55,000 nucleotides of DNA from Dictyostelium firmibasis. Taxonomy: Eukaryota; Evosea; Eumycetozoa; Dictyosteliales; Dictyosteliaceae. Position numbers and translations under genes: made by a program. Shown in pieces: positions 1 to 14,098 of this stretch; position 1 is the stretch's first letter, and each line of letters opens with the position of its first letter. A model generated the notes under the pieces. The model saw only the letters and a list, made by a program, of their open reading frames with translations. It was not told where the DNA came from and searched no databases. Where the stretch lies: NCBI GenBank assembly GCA_036169595.1, contig CM069768.1, forward strand, positions 1,622,501 to 1,677,500. Reading direction: 5' to 3'.

Positions 1-724
1 ATAATAATGGGATTAAAGAAAACAATATAGAGGGAGGAGTTCCAAAACCTATGAGGGTAAATTATTAATGATTAAAAATTTGATACCTATTCAATCTAAT
101 CTTATCTAATCTAATATAAATTTTATACATACACAAATCTATAGTTTCAAATACAAGATAATGATTTTTATACATACCTTCTTGGTTCTTGGAAAAGAAA
201 TCTAGAGTGGAAAGAGTTTGGTGGTTTATTTCAACATATAAGAACAAGCAATACTGTGGTTTTAGTGTGTACATTTATTTTAACAAATTATCATATCAAT
301 AAAATTACTAATAGGTGGGATTTTTTTTTTTTTTTTTTTTTTTATTAATTAGATTGAAGAATTTACAAAATATGATATAGAGCCTGGTTATAGACATTTA
401 AAGTGGAGTTTTGGTAAGAGTTTAAATAAAAATGAATTACATTTTGGCTATTCGATGAGGGTAAAAATTCAAAATCACTTTTTTTTTTCTTTTTTTTTTT
501 TCAAAAAATATTTGGTGTATTTGTTCTAATACTATTTTAAAAAATATTAGTTTAAAACAGCACCAAAAAATATAGAAACTTATTTAGAGTGGACATATAT
601 TGGGACACCATGTCATGGTAAATTCTTTTCCTTCAATAATGTGGCAGTATTAAACTTTTTTCAATCTCACTCAACTGTAATTGTAACTTATAGAATTGTT
701 GATCAAGATAGTATGTAGATTTTT

Positions 725-763
<39 letters not shown>

Positions 764-915
764 AATTTGATTCACTCATTCATTTATTAATTTAATTTTA
801 TTCATTTATTAATTTAGCAATGTCAGTTTGTGTTGTTGAGGTTGATGAAAAACAAACACCCTCAATCCAGTATGGCAATATGTACAGAATAGACCCAACA
901 TTATATGTGAAATGA
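1..915 (+). CDS. 3' end of an unrecognised multi-exon gene (partial)
   Basis: I do not recognise this protein. Four exons can be read: 1-56 (open at the left edge), 353-460, 551-710 and 818-915, with GT..AG introns and a TGA stop. They join in one frame into about 139 residues. The visible part is a compact globular sequence rich in aromatic residues, with a GTPCHGKFF stretch, beta-strand-like patches near the end (STVIVTYRIV, MSVCVVEV) and no low-complexity runs. Two successive exons end in Met-Arg just before the donor. No signal peptide, membrane segment or catalytic motif can be assigned because the N-terminus lies outside the window. Coding status is well supported by four exons in consistent phase; the function is unknown. 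Confidence 0.7.
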
Positions 916-1332
916 AAAAAAAATGAGAAAAAAAAAAAAAACAAATAAAAAAATAAATAAAAAATTGTGATAATAGTAAAATTTAATAAAATTAAAAGTT
1001 TTATCAAATATATTTTTTTTTTTTTTTTTTTTTAATAAATTTTTTTTTTTTATTTAATTTATCCCATTTTCAATTTTAATTTTTTTTTATTTTTTTTAAA
1101 AATTTTTTTATTTTAATTTTTTTTTTCTTTTTTGAATTTTTGTTAAAAAATATTTTTTTCTCTCGGTTTCTATTCGATTGAAATATAAAAAACACTTCAA
1201 ATCTATTTACACATTTAAGTTTTGATTGGAAAAATAGGTAAAACAGATAGACCATACTTTCAGGACAACGCATTTCCTCTAAATAATTCAGAGGAACTTG
1301 ATCCTAATAATAATAAAAGATTAAGAAACACC
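916..1332. other. intergenic and 5' leader of the helicase gene
   Basis: A/T homopolymers fill most of this stretch. The last 110 bases (1219-1332) read in frame into the helicase gene and look like coding sequence, but no ATG occurs anywhere between 924 and 1332. See the matching finding. Confidence 0.6.
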
Positions 1333-4300
1333 ATGAGCTACAATAATAATAACTATAACAACAATTACGGTTATAATAACAATAATAATAATAGTAATAA
1401 TAGTAACAACAACAACAATTATAATAACAATAACAATAATAATAACAACAACAATAACTATAATAATAATAATAACTTTGGTAGCAGTGGTAGATCAAAT
1501 TATAATAACAGCTATAATAACTACAATAACAATGACCTCAATAACCCAAGCAACAACTACAGAGGGAATAGCGTGTTTGGAAATAAAAATAATAGTTACT
1601 TAAATAAAGGTGGAAATAAAGTTTACAACACAAATAATAGTAATATCAACTACAGTAATAATAACAACAATAACAATAGTAATAACCAAACACAATCATC
1701 ATATAATAATAATAATAATAATAATAACAATAATATTAATAATAGCAATAATATTGGGTTAGGTAGTTTAAATAATAATAACAATAATAACAATAATAAC
1801 AATAACAATAACAATAATAACAATAATAATAATTATGGCGGAATTGAGAATAATATAAACAATTATCAACAAACGCCACCAATATTACAACAACAACAAC
1901 CATTATTATCAAACCCAATCAATCATTTCGAACAACCAACACCAGTTTATGCAGGTGATCCATTCCAGTTACTTCACCAAAATGATAGTAATAAACTAAA
2001 CGACGAATATTTAAGTAGCTACGATAGATTGGGTCAATCCAGTTATAATGGCGGAATGGGTGGCTACAATAATCAAAATTTCAGTGGCTATAATCGACAA
2101 ACAATACCACCCATTGAATCAACAGGTTTTAGAAATACAACCAACACAAACAATATTGGAGGTAATATAGATTTATCATCAACTTTATCTTCACCATCAC
2201 CGTCATCATCTTCACCATTGTTGAAATTGGATGAATTTATTTACTCATTAACATCTTCATCACCAATATCATCGATTATTTTAGGTAATTTAAATAGTAA
2301 CTTTAATATTAACAGTAGTGGAAGTGGTAGTGGTAGTGGTAGTGGAAGTGGAGTTGTTAGTGGAAGTTTTTTTACAATTGAAAATTCTAAAGGATTCCTT
2401 AATCAATATATGATTAAGTTAGGAAAGAGACCAAATGATCAATATATATCATCAACATCAAACGGTTTACCACCAAATCAAACATTTGAAACTATATTTG
2501 AACTACCATTCCCACCACATTTAGGTAGAGAACCAATGAGAATTACAGGCAAAGGTTCAAGTAAGAATGAGTCTAAAACTCAATGTGCGGAGAAAGCTTG
2601 TAGGGTATTAAATGAGATGGGCTTAATCAACCCCACAGGTAAAAGCTCAACCACTATCAGTTCCTCTTCAGAGGTGGTAAGTACTGGAGGCGGTGAGCTA
2701 CAAATGGAAGCAGTCCCAGAATCTCAATTTGACGAATCAAAAAAATTGGTTCAACAAAAAGGTATCCGATCCAGTTGTTTGGAATTCGAAAATTCTTGTT
2801 TATTAAGTCACAGTAATGGTGGTATTAGTATGTATTTATGTGTTTTTTTATTTTTTAAACTTTTTAGTTTTTTTTTCCATTGAAAACAAAGAAAATAGTA
2901 GAATAACTAAAAATTATTTATTATTTTTTTTTTTTTTGGAAATCAAAATAAAAAATAAATAGATGGTATTTTAGGTCCATCAGGTATTAGTTGGAAATTT
3001 GATGCAGCAAAAAGAAAGATTGAACAATATTGTAAACAATTTGGATTTCCAGAGAATAATGTATATAAAAGTCATGAGGTTTCAAGAAGTTTGAAATCAA
3101 AGAAATTTGTTGTTGAAATGTATTTACCAATTCAAGGTACAGTTCAAAAGATTACAATGGCCGAATCTGATAATAAAAAATTGTCTGAAAATTTAGCTGC
3201 TGTTGATGCTTGTGAATATTTATTAGAGAATGAATTAATCCAACCAGAATATAAAATTCCAAAATCTTCAACTTTATCTGACGAATTCGTAAGTTAATAA
3301 TAATGGTTGATCCAAATTTACGCAATGATTATCTTTATTTTTTTTATATATGTCTTGAAAAAAATTTATATTAATATCTTATTTTTTTCATGTTTTTTTT
3401 AAAAAAAAAAAATAGTTTAAAATTAATTATGATATTCCACCAGAAATTTATCAACAATCAAGAGAGACATTAGAGAATGTTTCCTATCAAAATGGTGAGT
3501 TTTATCCAAGAAAGATTTTGCAATTAAATAAAAAGATCAATACATACACACCACAACAAACATTGTTGGATGTAAAAACATCTGAGGAGTTATCAGACAT
3601 TGGTATTGAGAGAAGAGCACACGAACATAATAAGAGACAATCAGCTGAATATAAGAGAATCTTTCAAAAGAGAACAGAATTACCAATTTTCAAGCAACGT
3701 TCACACTTGATCGAATGTATCAAGAATAATCAAATCATCATTATTATGGGTGACACTGGCTGTGGTAAAACAACCCAAATTCCACAATTCGTTATTGAAG
3801 ATATGATTGATTCGGGTCATGCACCATATTGCAACATCGTTATGACTCAACCAAGACGTATCTCTGTATTGGGTGCTGCTGAAAGAATGGCATATGAAAG
3901 ATTGGAAAAAGTTGGTGATACAGTTGGTTATCAAATTAGATTCGATAATGTTCAACCATTAGGTACTTCGAAATTATTGGTTTGTACTCCTGGTATTCTT
4001 TTAAAAAGAATGTATTCCGATATGAAATTACATAATGTTAGTCATTTATTCATTGATGAAGTTCACGAAAGAGATATTCATACGTATGTTGATTGATCAT
4101 TATTTTTGAAAATAATATTAACATTAATTTTATATTTATTAACCTTTTTTTTTTTTTTCTTTTCTCAAATATAAAGCGATTTCCTATTAATTATTTTAAA
4201 GAAATTATTAGCAGATAATAATAATTTAAGAGTTATTTTAATGAGTGCAACAATGGATAATAGTTTAGTATCAGCATATTTTGGATCATGCCCAGTTGTA

Positions 4301-6114
4301 AAACTAACATCATATCATCACATTGCACAAGAATATTTCTTGGAGGACATTTCAAGACAATTGAATGATCCAAGTATAATTTATCGTGATGAACAATCGG
4401 ATGATGTCGACCATGAAATGATTTTACAATTGATTGTACACATTGTAACCAAAGTATCATCATCGACGGAAGACTCAATCCTTATATTTTTACCGGGTTG
4501 GGAAGATATCTCACAGACTAGGGAGTTGATGAGAAGACATCCAATGCTCAGAAATGAAAATGAGTTCTTAGTTCTACCATTGCATTCAAGTGTTTCGATG
4601 CAATTACAAGCAAAAGTATTTGAAAAGCCACCACCAAAAGTTAGAAAGATTGTTCTCTCAACCAATATCGCAGAAACCTCCATCACAATCAATGACGTTA
4701 TCTACGTTATTGATTCTGCAAAGGTTAAATTAAAATACCATGAAACTCAAAGAGACCTAACCCTCTTCCAAACTGTTTGGGCTTGTAAATCATCTTTGAA
4801 ACAAAGACGTGGTAGAGCTGGTCGTGTTAGAAAGGATGGTGTTTGTTATCATATGGTATCAAGAGAACGTTACGGTACATTGGAGGATTTCCAATTGTCT
4901 GAAATGCGTCGTATGCCATTACACGAGCTTTGCCTTCAAGTTAAAGTTTTGGTTTTAGGTGATGTTGTTGGCTTCCTCTCTGAGGCATTGGAACCACCAG
5001 AAACAAAATCTATCGATAATGCAATCAATCTACTCGTTGATTTGGGTGCACTAAATGCCAATCAAGAATTAACTCCATTAGGTCTACAATTATCATTTAT
5101 TCCCGTTGATCCAAGAATTGGTAAAATGATTATTCTTGGTAGTTACTTTAGATGTTTAGATCCAATTTTAACAATAGCTTCATTCTCCAATCAAAAGAAT
5201 CCTATTACAACCCTATATAATCAAGGTAATGATAATAATAATAATAATAATAATAACAATAGCTATTATAATAACTATTATCAGCAGCAACAACAACCAA
5301 AGAATCTATATCCAGAGTTACAAAGTGATCATTTATCATTCTTAAATATATTTAATGGTTGGTTACAATCTAAAATGGACGGTACTGAGGATCAATATTG
5401 TCAAGATTTCTTATCCATTCCACTATTACAACAAATCTTGAAGGTAAAGAAACAACTATTATCAACCATCAATGATTTAGGTATAATCAATGCACAACTT
5501 CGTGATGGCTTTGTTAATAATGAATTTTTCAATGAAAATAGTAATAATTTAGATATTCTCAGAGCAATCATTTGTTCTGGTCTTTTCCCAAATATTGCTA
5601 GACAAAGAAAGAAAAGGGAATTTAAAACTCTTTCTGAAAATACCTTTTTACACCCTTCTTCCATCGTTTACAATTTATTCCAAGAACTCAATCCAAAAGA
5701 AAATTGGGTTATCTTTGAAGAGAAGTTCAAAACAAAGTTAACTTTCATTAAAACAATCACAAGAATACCTGAAATCTCTTTGTTACTCTTTGGTTCTACT
5801 CCAATTTTCAATCAAACCTCAAATGAGAACTCAACTGTCACCATAAATGGAACTCAAATTAAATTTTACATTCCAACTTTATCTTGTCATCTTTTACTTT
5901 CAATTAGAGAACAAATGGAAAAGTAAGTATTTTTTTTTTTCACATTTAATTTTTTTTCATAAACAAAATTTTCTAATATGCATCTAAAAAAAAAAAAAAT
6001 AGGTCACTCCAAAAATACATTGAGCAAAGTGATTACCGAAATAGTTTCACAAAAACAGATTATGAATTCCAAAGATGTCTCATGGCCTTACTTTCCTTTA
6101 ACTTTAATAAATAA
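1333..6114 (+). CDS. DEAH-box RNA helicase with dsRNA-binding-like domains (DHX9/Maleless type)
   Basis: Five exons (1333-2827, 2963-3288, 3416-4083, 4177-5922, 6003-6114) give about 1448 residues. The N-terminal ~300 residues are Asn-rich. A region near residues 370-430 ends with the basic helix of a double-stranded RNA-binding domain (KNESKTQCAEKACRVL), and a second such region spans about 505-600. The core follows: motif I GDTGCGKTTQ, TQPRR, the DEAH variant DEVHERD, SAT, and motif VI QRRGRAGR. The helicase-associated and OB-fold regions come after it, interrupted by an Asn/Gln loop. The order dsRBD-dsRBD-helicase and the stretch AQEYFLEDI are typical of DHX9, which unwinds RNA and RNA:DNA duplexes, mainly in the nucleus. 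The C-terminal RGG tail of animal DHX9 is absent. The start is the first ATG. It converges with citrate synthase. Family assignment is firm; the exact cellular role is inferred. Confidence 0.9.
1372..1840 (+). repeat. AAT/AAC codon repeats encoding poly-Asn
   Basis: Several near-uninterrupted runs of AAT and AAC codons encode Asn tracts in the helicase N-terminus, broken by Tyr, Ser and Gly. Codons alternate between AAT and AAC, so the tract is cryptic rather than a pure microsatellite. Confidence 0.9.
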
Positions 6115-6389
6115 TGAAATTAATATAAAAATAAAAAATAATTAAAAAATAAATTAAAATCAAAAAATAAATAAAAAGATTTAAAGACCAAGAAATAATT
6201 CATTATTAAAAAATTATTAAGTTGAATAGTTACAATTCCAAAAAAAAAAAAAAAAAGTCCTCAATTTAATCTGGAAAAAAAACTCATCGATATTTATAAT
6301 TTAAATCAATTTTTTTTTGTATTATGGAGCCATTTTACTTTTGTTAGCTATATTTTTTTTTTTTTTTTTTAGATTTTTATTTTTGTTAT

Positions 6390-8474
6390 TTATTTCTTTG
6401 ATTGGTCTGAGTTGACGAAAGATGAAATCCATTCAGTGGTAACTGATTTTGGTCTTTCGATTGGGTGACCTAAGACACGATCCCAAACTAAAGATGATAA
6501 AACACCAATAGCTCTTGAAACACCGAATAAAACAGTGTAGAAGTTATGCTAAAGAAAATAATAGAAATTATGGTTAGTTAATTTCAATTCAAAAAAGAAA
6601 AAAAAAACAAAAAAAAAAAAAAAAAACTTACTTCTTTTAAGCCATAGTATTGTAATAAACAACCAGAGTGGGCATCAACATTTGGGAATGGGTTCTTTGT
6701 TTTACCGTGTTTGGTTAAAATGTCTGGAACAACATCATAGATTTGGCTAACTAATTTGAATAATGGGTCGTTTGGTAAATGTTTGAGAGCAAATTCACGT
6801 TGGCAAGTGTAACGTGGATCGGTCTTTCTTAAAACGGCATGACCAAAACCTGGTACAACACGACCAGCGTTTAAACCTTCCCAGATGGCGTCTGATAAAA
6901 CTTCATTAGATACTTGTTTGTTTCCTAATTTTTCTTGTAAATTCATTGTCCATGAAAGTACTTCTTGATTGGCTAAACCATGTAATGGGCCAGCAAGACC
7001 ACACATACCAGCCTGGGTAAATTTTAAAAAAATTAAAAAATTGAAAAAAATTGAATTTTTTTTTTTGAAATTAGCATATCATCATCCTCATCGTTGAAAA
7101 TTCCATTTTTTTTGTAAAAAAAAAAAAAATACATACACTTAATGATAAATAACTATCAGATAAAGCAGAACCTACTAAATGGGTTGTATGAGCACTAACG
7201 TTACCACCTTCATGATCGGTGTGAATGGTGAGGTAAAGTCTCATGAGTTCATCGAATTCTTTTGAGCTATAACCCATCATACGAGTGAAATTGGCGGACC
7301 AATCGAGGTTTTCATCGATTTTGTGGGTGATATCACCGTTTTTATATGTGTTTTGGTAGATGAGAGCTGCAACTTCTGGTAATTTGGCAATGACATCTAA
7401 AGAATCTTCTAAGGTTGATTCCCAATATTTATCTTTTTTGACACCAGAGTTGTAGGCTTCAACGAATTTGCTACCACTTTGGAGAGCTAAAATTGCAGCA
7501 GCCAATTGTGACATTGGATGCATTTCCTTTGGGAATGCTTTAATCATAGAGGTAACGTGTTTTGGTAAACCAGCACGTTTGGCTAAATCCTTTGATAAGG
7601 TTTTAACTTGTGATTCACTTGGAACTTCACCAGTTAAAAGTAACCATAAAATACCTTCTGGTAATGGTTCAGCACCACCTGGGGCTTTTGGTAAACGTTC
7701 TTGACATTCTGGGATGGTTAAACCACGGAATCTAATACCTTCTTCTGGGTCTAATGATGATGTTTCAGTAACTAATGATTTAACTGATCTCATACCACCA
7801 TAAGCCTAAAAAATAATATTAATAATAATAATTTTGAATTAGTAAATCTTGTTTCATTCTTTTTTTTTTTTCAATTGCGTTGAAATGATTGTTTATAAAA
7901 AACAAATGATAATTACTTGAGCAACAGTACAGGTACCAATGATTTTGTCACCATGTTCAGTTTTTAATTGTTTAACTTGTTCTTGTTTGGCTGGGATGAT
8001 TTGAATTAATCTTTCTTTTAAAGTCTAAAATTACAAAAAAAAAAAAAAAATTAAAATTTTTTTTAAAAAAAAAAATATATATATTTGAATATTAATATCA
8101 ATGTTATAACCCCCCAATCGTTTGACATTTGACATGTCGTTTTTTTTTTTTTTTTTTTTTTTTTTTTTGATGATGTTCAATAAAAAATACATACTGGTTC
8201 AGTAGAGAAGTATCTACCTGAATTCTAAATAAAATTTAATTAGTTATTGAATAAATTTGAAAGAAAAAAAAAAAAAAAAAAAAGAAAGAAATAAAAAATT
8301 AATTATTTGGTTTGTAAATAATATAAATCGGTTTTTATTTTTGTTTGTTCATTTTATTTATTATATTTTTTTTTTTTTCAGTGTTTTTAATTTATTTTAT
8401 TTTTTTTTAGTATAAGGAAGTTATCAATGAATATTTACTTTTAAATAGTTAGTTCTGGCTAATCTGGCAAACAT
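6390..8474 (-). CDS. cs: citrate synthase, mitochondrial
   Basis: Condenses acetyl-CoA and oxaloacetate to citrate, the entry step of the TCA cycle. Six minus-strand exons (8439-8474, 8195-8224, 7917-8024, 7137-7805, 6632-7012, 6390-6548) all join in phase 0 and give 460 residues, the usual length for the eukaryotic mitochondrial enzyme. The catalytic residues are visible: His in [13 protein letters not shown], His in [15 protein letters not shown] and Asp in PNVDAHSG. The first ~20 residues ([12 protein letters not shown]...) are basic with no acidic residue, as in a mitochondrial targeting peptide. The first two exons are only 36 and 30 bases and are easily missed. It lies convergent to the helicase gene and diverges from methylmalonyl-CoA epimerase. 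The gene symbol is from memory of the Dictyostelium nomenclature. Confidence 0.93.
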
Positions 8475-8545
8475 TTTATTTAATATAATATATTTGAATA
8501 AATAAATTAATCAAAATGAAAAAAAAAAAAAAAAAAAAAAAAAAA

Positions 8546-8579
<34 letters not shown>

Positions 8580-9295
8580 AAAAAAAATTAAAAAAAAAAA
8601 AAAGAAATTTAAAACAAATCCCATGTGCACGCAATAATAACGCAAATGAACTTTTTTTTTTTTTTTTCTCTTACTTTTTTTAATTTATTACTTTCGCCCT
8701 ACTATGACAATAAAATAAAATAAAATAAAATAAAAAAAAAAAAAAAAAAAAATTTTAAAAAAAAAAAAAAAAAATTTATTAAAAAGGAAATCCAAAGATC
8801 AAATAGATTATATATATAAATTTTGTTAAAACATATATTATTAACTCCCAGGAGTAGGTTTATTAATTAATATTTTCTAATTTTCTGTTTTTCGTTTTTT
8901 TTTTTTTTTTTCCAGATATTTTTTTTATTTTTTTTATATTTATTAAAATTTCATTTAATTTTTAAATAAAATATATACCTCTAGATGTAAAAGGGAATTA
9001 ATATGTTAATTAGATCTATTTAAGAAAAAAAAAAAAAAAAAAAAAAAATTAATTTTATTTTTAAGTTTATTTATTTTTCTTATTTTTTTATGTAAATATT
9101 TAAAATGATCACCAAAATATTCGTATAGTTTGTCAAATTATCATATTTTTTTAAAAAAATATTCTTAATTGAATTGAAAAGGTTAAAATTTTTATTCAAT
9201 TGATAATATTTTTAAATTCTATTTATTATAGTTTATAAATCTGAATAAAAGAGATGATAAAGACAAATATTAATTTTATCCATTCGGCCATAATC

Positions 9296-9338
<43 letters not shown>

Positions 9339-9435
9339 AAAATAAATTTATTTTTATTGTTCACCACATCAAAATTTTTTTTTTTTTCTAAATTTCAATT
9401 TAAAAAAATTCACATAGTATATAATAAACAGAACA
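8475..9435. promoter_or_regulatory. divergent intergenic region between citrate synthase and epimerase genes
   Basis: About 960 bases of A runs, T runs and AT-rich sequence that must hold the promoters of both divergent genes. No RNA gene, open frame or recognisable mobile element was seen. Long A tracts lie at 8520-8577 and 9297-9335. Confidence 0.5.
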
Positions 9436-10057
9436 ATGTTCAAACATTTAGTTAAAACTTCATTAAATTATAGTAGATCATTTAGCACCAATACTGCTAG
9501 TGGAAGCAAAATCGGTAACATTATTGGTAAAATTGGAATTGGTAGATTAAATCATGTTGCAATTGCCACACCAAATTTGAAAGAATCAATGGATTTATAT
9601 AAAAATGTTTTTGGTGCTGATGTTAGTGAACCAGTTGTAGGTGTTCTTTTTTTTTTTTTTTTTTTTTTTTAATTATTTAAAGTTTTACTATATAAAAATA
9701 AATAAAAAAAATAAGCATTTATTAATTAACAAATAAATAAAATGAAATGAAATAAAGAATCAAGTTGAACATGGTGTAACAACAGTATTTGTTGGATTAG
9801 AAAATACAAAGATTGAATTACTTCACCCATTTGGTGATAAATCACCAATTGAAAACTTTTTAAAAAAGAATCCATCAGGTGGTATTCATCATATTTGTTT
9901 AGAGGTTGATGACATTCATCATGCTGTCAAAACTTTATTAGCAGAGAATGTTAGAATCATTGATCCAAATCCAAAGATTGGTGCTCATGGTAAACCAGTT
10001 GTTTTCTTGCATCCAAAATCAATGAATGGTGTTTTAGTTGAATTAGAAGAGAAATAA
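9436..10057 (+). CDS. mcee: methylmalonyl-CoA epimerase, mitochondrial
   Basis: Interconverts the (S) and (R) forms of methylmalonyl-CoA in the pathway that turns propionyl-CoA into succinyl-CoA. Two exons (9436-9636, 9758-10057) encode 166 residues, a normal length with a presequence. The vicinal-oxygen-chelate fold shows metal ligands at LNHVAIA, GGIHHICLEVDD and GVLVELEEK, plus the family signature IGAHGKPVVFLHPKS. The N-terminus (MFKHLVKTSLNYSRSFST) looks like a mitochondrial targeting peptide. I place the donor at GTAGGT after residue 67, because this restores the frame to the acceptor before AATCAAGTTGAA; a donor four bases later is possible but less like a consensus. It converges with the disulfide-isomerase gene, with only 56 bases between stop codons. 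Confidence 0.92.
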
Positions 10058-10113
10058 ATTATATTATATTAAAAAAAAAAAAAAAAAATATATATTATTA
10101 CTTTTATTTTATT

Positions 10114-11434
10114 TTAAAGTTCATCTTTTTGTTTTTTTTGTTGAGAATTAAATTTTGGAGAATCAGTGAATGGAATTGCTTTTTTAAGACCAGATAAAAC
10201 CGATTTAAAGAAAGAGCTTAAAGACTCATCAGAGAAAGATCCCATGAATGGAGTGTATCTCTTTTTACTATTATTGATAACTAAAATATTTGGAGTACCG
10301 GATAAATCGAATTGTGGAATGATTTTATCGTGAACAGAGGTATCAATCCAAACGAATTTCATTCTACCAATGAATTCTTTTGAAACTGTATTTAAAAGTT
10401 CTAAATATTTTTCATTTGATTCTTTTTCATCAATTGATGATTGATCAAATAATGCAACAATACATAATCCGGTTGAACATGATTTTTCGAATGATTTCTC
10501 ATCTTTAATTTCAATGAATTTTTCTGATGCTGGATCTTTTTCTTTAGTTGCTGATTCTTCATTTTTATTGTTGTTGTTGTTGTTGTTGTTGTTGTCATTT
10601 GATTTCTTTGAAGAGAATGGTTCCAAAAATTTATAAATTGTTGAGTGACTTAATTTACCATCGAATTTTGTAAAGGTTTCACCATCATCATTTGTGAAAA
10701 CTAAAAGTGTTGGGAATTTGTCAATATTGTATTTCTCTAAAGTTTCTTTATTTAAACCTCTAGCTTCACCTAATGTTAAAGTTTTAAGGAAATCAACGGA
10801 TAATGCCTTATAGAGATCAGTGGTTTTTGGTTTATCTGTGAATAACAATGCTTTTGCATCACTTGTACTGGTGAGGAATTTATCAATACTATCTTGTGTG
10901 ACCTTTTGAATATGAGCTGATGGTAATTTTGATAACGAGAATTTTGCAATCTCTGATGCAGAACGTGCACCTTGATAGTCTTCTGGTTGACCTTTTTTAC
11001 CAGTCTTTGGATTGGTTGCAAAGAATTTCAATGTTGGGAATCCTTGAATTTGATATTGACCACAAAGTTCTTTCTCTTCGTCACAATTAATAGCTCCAAT
11101 CTTTACTAATCCCTTTAAATTATTCGATGCTTTTTCATACTCTGGTTTTAATGATTTACAATGTCCACCTTTAAAATAGTAAAAAAAAAAAAAAAAAAAA
11201 ATGAAAATTTTTAATAAATAACAAAAATAAGAAGAAAAAAAAAGAAATTAAAAAAAAAAACTTACACCAAGGAGCATAAAACTCAACCATCCAATTTTGT
11301 TGTGAATTTAAAACTTGTTGTTGAAAATTCTTTTTAGTTAAATTGATAACATTTGAGTTATCTGTGTAAAAACCAAATGTTGATTCAATGCAAATAATTG
11401 CAAAAATAAAAATACAGATATTAATTAATTTCAT
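10114..11434 (-). CDS. ER protein disulfide-isomerase, PDIA6/P5-like, KDEL-terminated
   Basis: A thiol-disulfide oxidoreductase of the ER lumen. Two exons (11266-11434, 10114-11168) give 407 residues. A signal peptide covers about residues 1-21, then a thioredoxin domain with EFYAPWCGHCKSL; the intron splits the first Cys of CGHC (residues 57-60). A second thioredoxin-like b domain lacks the CxxC, a poly-Asn insert lies near residues 248-257, another redox-inactive domain follows, and the protein ends in KDEL. Animal PDIA6 has two CGHC domains, so the single active site is a difference; the domain plan is closer to shorter P5-like forms of protists and plants. It is tightly convergent with the epimerase gene. 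The family is sure; orthology to a named Dictyostelium pdi gene is not. Confidence 0.88.
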
Positions 11435-11670
11435 TGTTTGTTGATTAAAAATTATTTTAAAAATTATTAAAAAAAAAAAATTTTGTCCAATTTAAAAAAA
11501 AAAAAAAATAAAAAAAAAAAAAAAATTAAAAAAAAATAAAAAAGATGACACATCAAAAACAAAAAAATTTTAATTAAATAACGTTAATTTTTTTTTTTTT
11601 TTTTTTTTATACAACAAACAAATAAATTTATTTGTTTTTTTCTATTTTTTTTTTATTTATTTAAACCAAT

Positions 11671-12890
<1,220 letters not shown>

Positions 12891-13779
12891 TTTATTTATT
12901 TATTATTGAAGAATCTGAATAGGAAGAAAAAAAAAATTAATAAAAGAAATATATTATTAATTAATTAATGAGTTAAAAATTTTTTTTTTTTTTTTTTTTA
13001 TATCACACACTACTTTTTATTTTAATTAATGAAAAAAAAATGAAAAAAAAAAAAAAAAAATTTTATTTTTTGTGTTCACCAGAGCATTTTTTTTTTGAAA
13101 AAAATAAAAAATTAAAATTAAATTAAATTAAATTCTCGGACTTAATGATTTTGATTTTTTTTTTTTTTTTTTTTATATTTTTGGTGAAAAACCATTTGAA
13201 ATTAATCATAATAGGATGTTATTTAAAAAAAATTAAATTATATGAATATTACTTTTAATTCGAGCTTTTGAATTTTATTTTTTTTTTTTTTTTTTTTTTT
13301 TATAATGCAGGGATCAGTAATAAAATTGTTAATATCCTATATTTAATTGGAAGCGCTTTAATAAACCTGATCCTAAAATAATAACACCCAAAACTATTAT
13401 ATTTTTTATTTTATTTTTAAAATATGGTTATGGTTTTTATTGTTAAAATAAACTAATCAAATTTAAATAATTTAAACTATTTAGTTTTATTTAGTAAATC
13501 AGTTTTTTCCCAGTAAGTCAAAAATATATTTTTATTTTTTTTATTTATTTTCATTTATTTTCAAACAATCAATAAAATATTTAACTGGTGTATTAATAAA
13601 TTTTCAAACAAAAAAGAATCAAAGAAAATTTGTATGTGTAAAAATTTTAAAAAAAAATAATAAAATTAAAATAAAAAACAATGAATTTTTTTATTAAAAA
13701 AATAAGATAATTTAGTTTTAATTATAGGATAATAAATCTTTTTATTTAAAATCTGTGAAATTTTCTTATAACACCTGGG

Positions 13780-13811
<32 letters not shown>

Positions 13812-14098
13812 GAAACAAAAGATTAAAAGAAAAAAAAAAAAAAAAAAATGAAATAAAAGAAAAGAAAAATAATACAAAAAAAGAAATAATGGTTATTCAA
13901 TTAAATATAATTGTTACACAATAGCACCATAATAATTATTTTTTTTATTTTTTTTAAAATTTTTTTTTTTCTTTTTTTTTTTAAAAAAAAAAAAAAAAAA
14001 ATTAAAAAAAATTAAAAAAAAAATTTTCCTTTTTTTTTTTTCTTTTTTTTTTTTTAAAAAAGAAATAATTTTTTTTTTAGAAAAAAAAAAAACAGATA
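12891..14098. promoter_or_regulatory. divergent intergenic region between gpdA and odhB
   Basis: About 1.2 kb of A/T homopolymers shared as promoter space by two divergent metabolic genes. One small patch at 13305-13395 is less biased and holds a 7-base inverted repeat (GGATCAG at 13311, CTGATCC at 13367). No open frame, tRNA or mobile element was recognised. Confidence 0.5.

Noticed and set aside
1304-1918. Minus-strand open frames rich in Tyr and Cys
   Set aside because: They are antisense shadows of the AAT/AAC Asn-codon repeats of the helicase gene.
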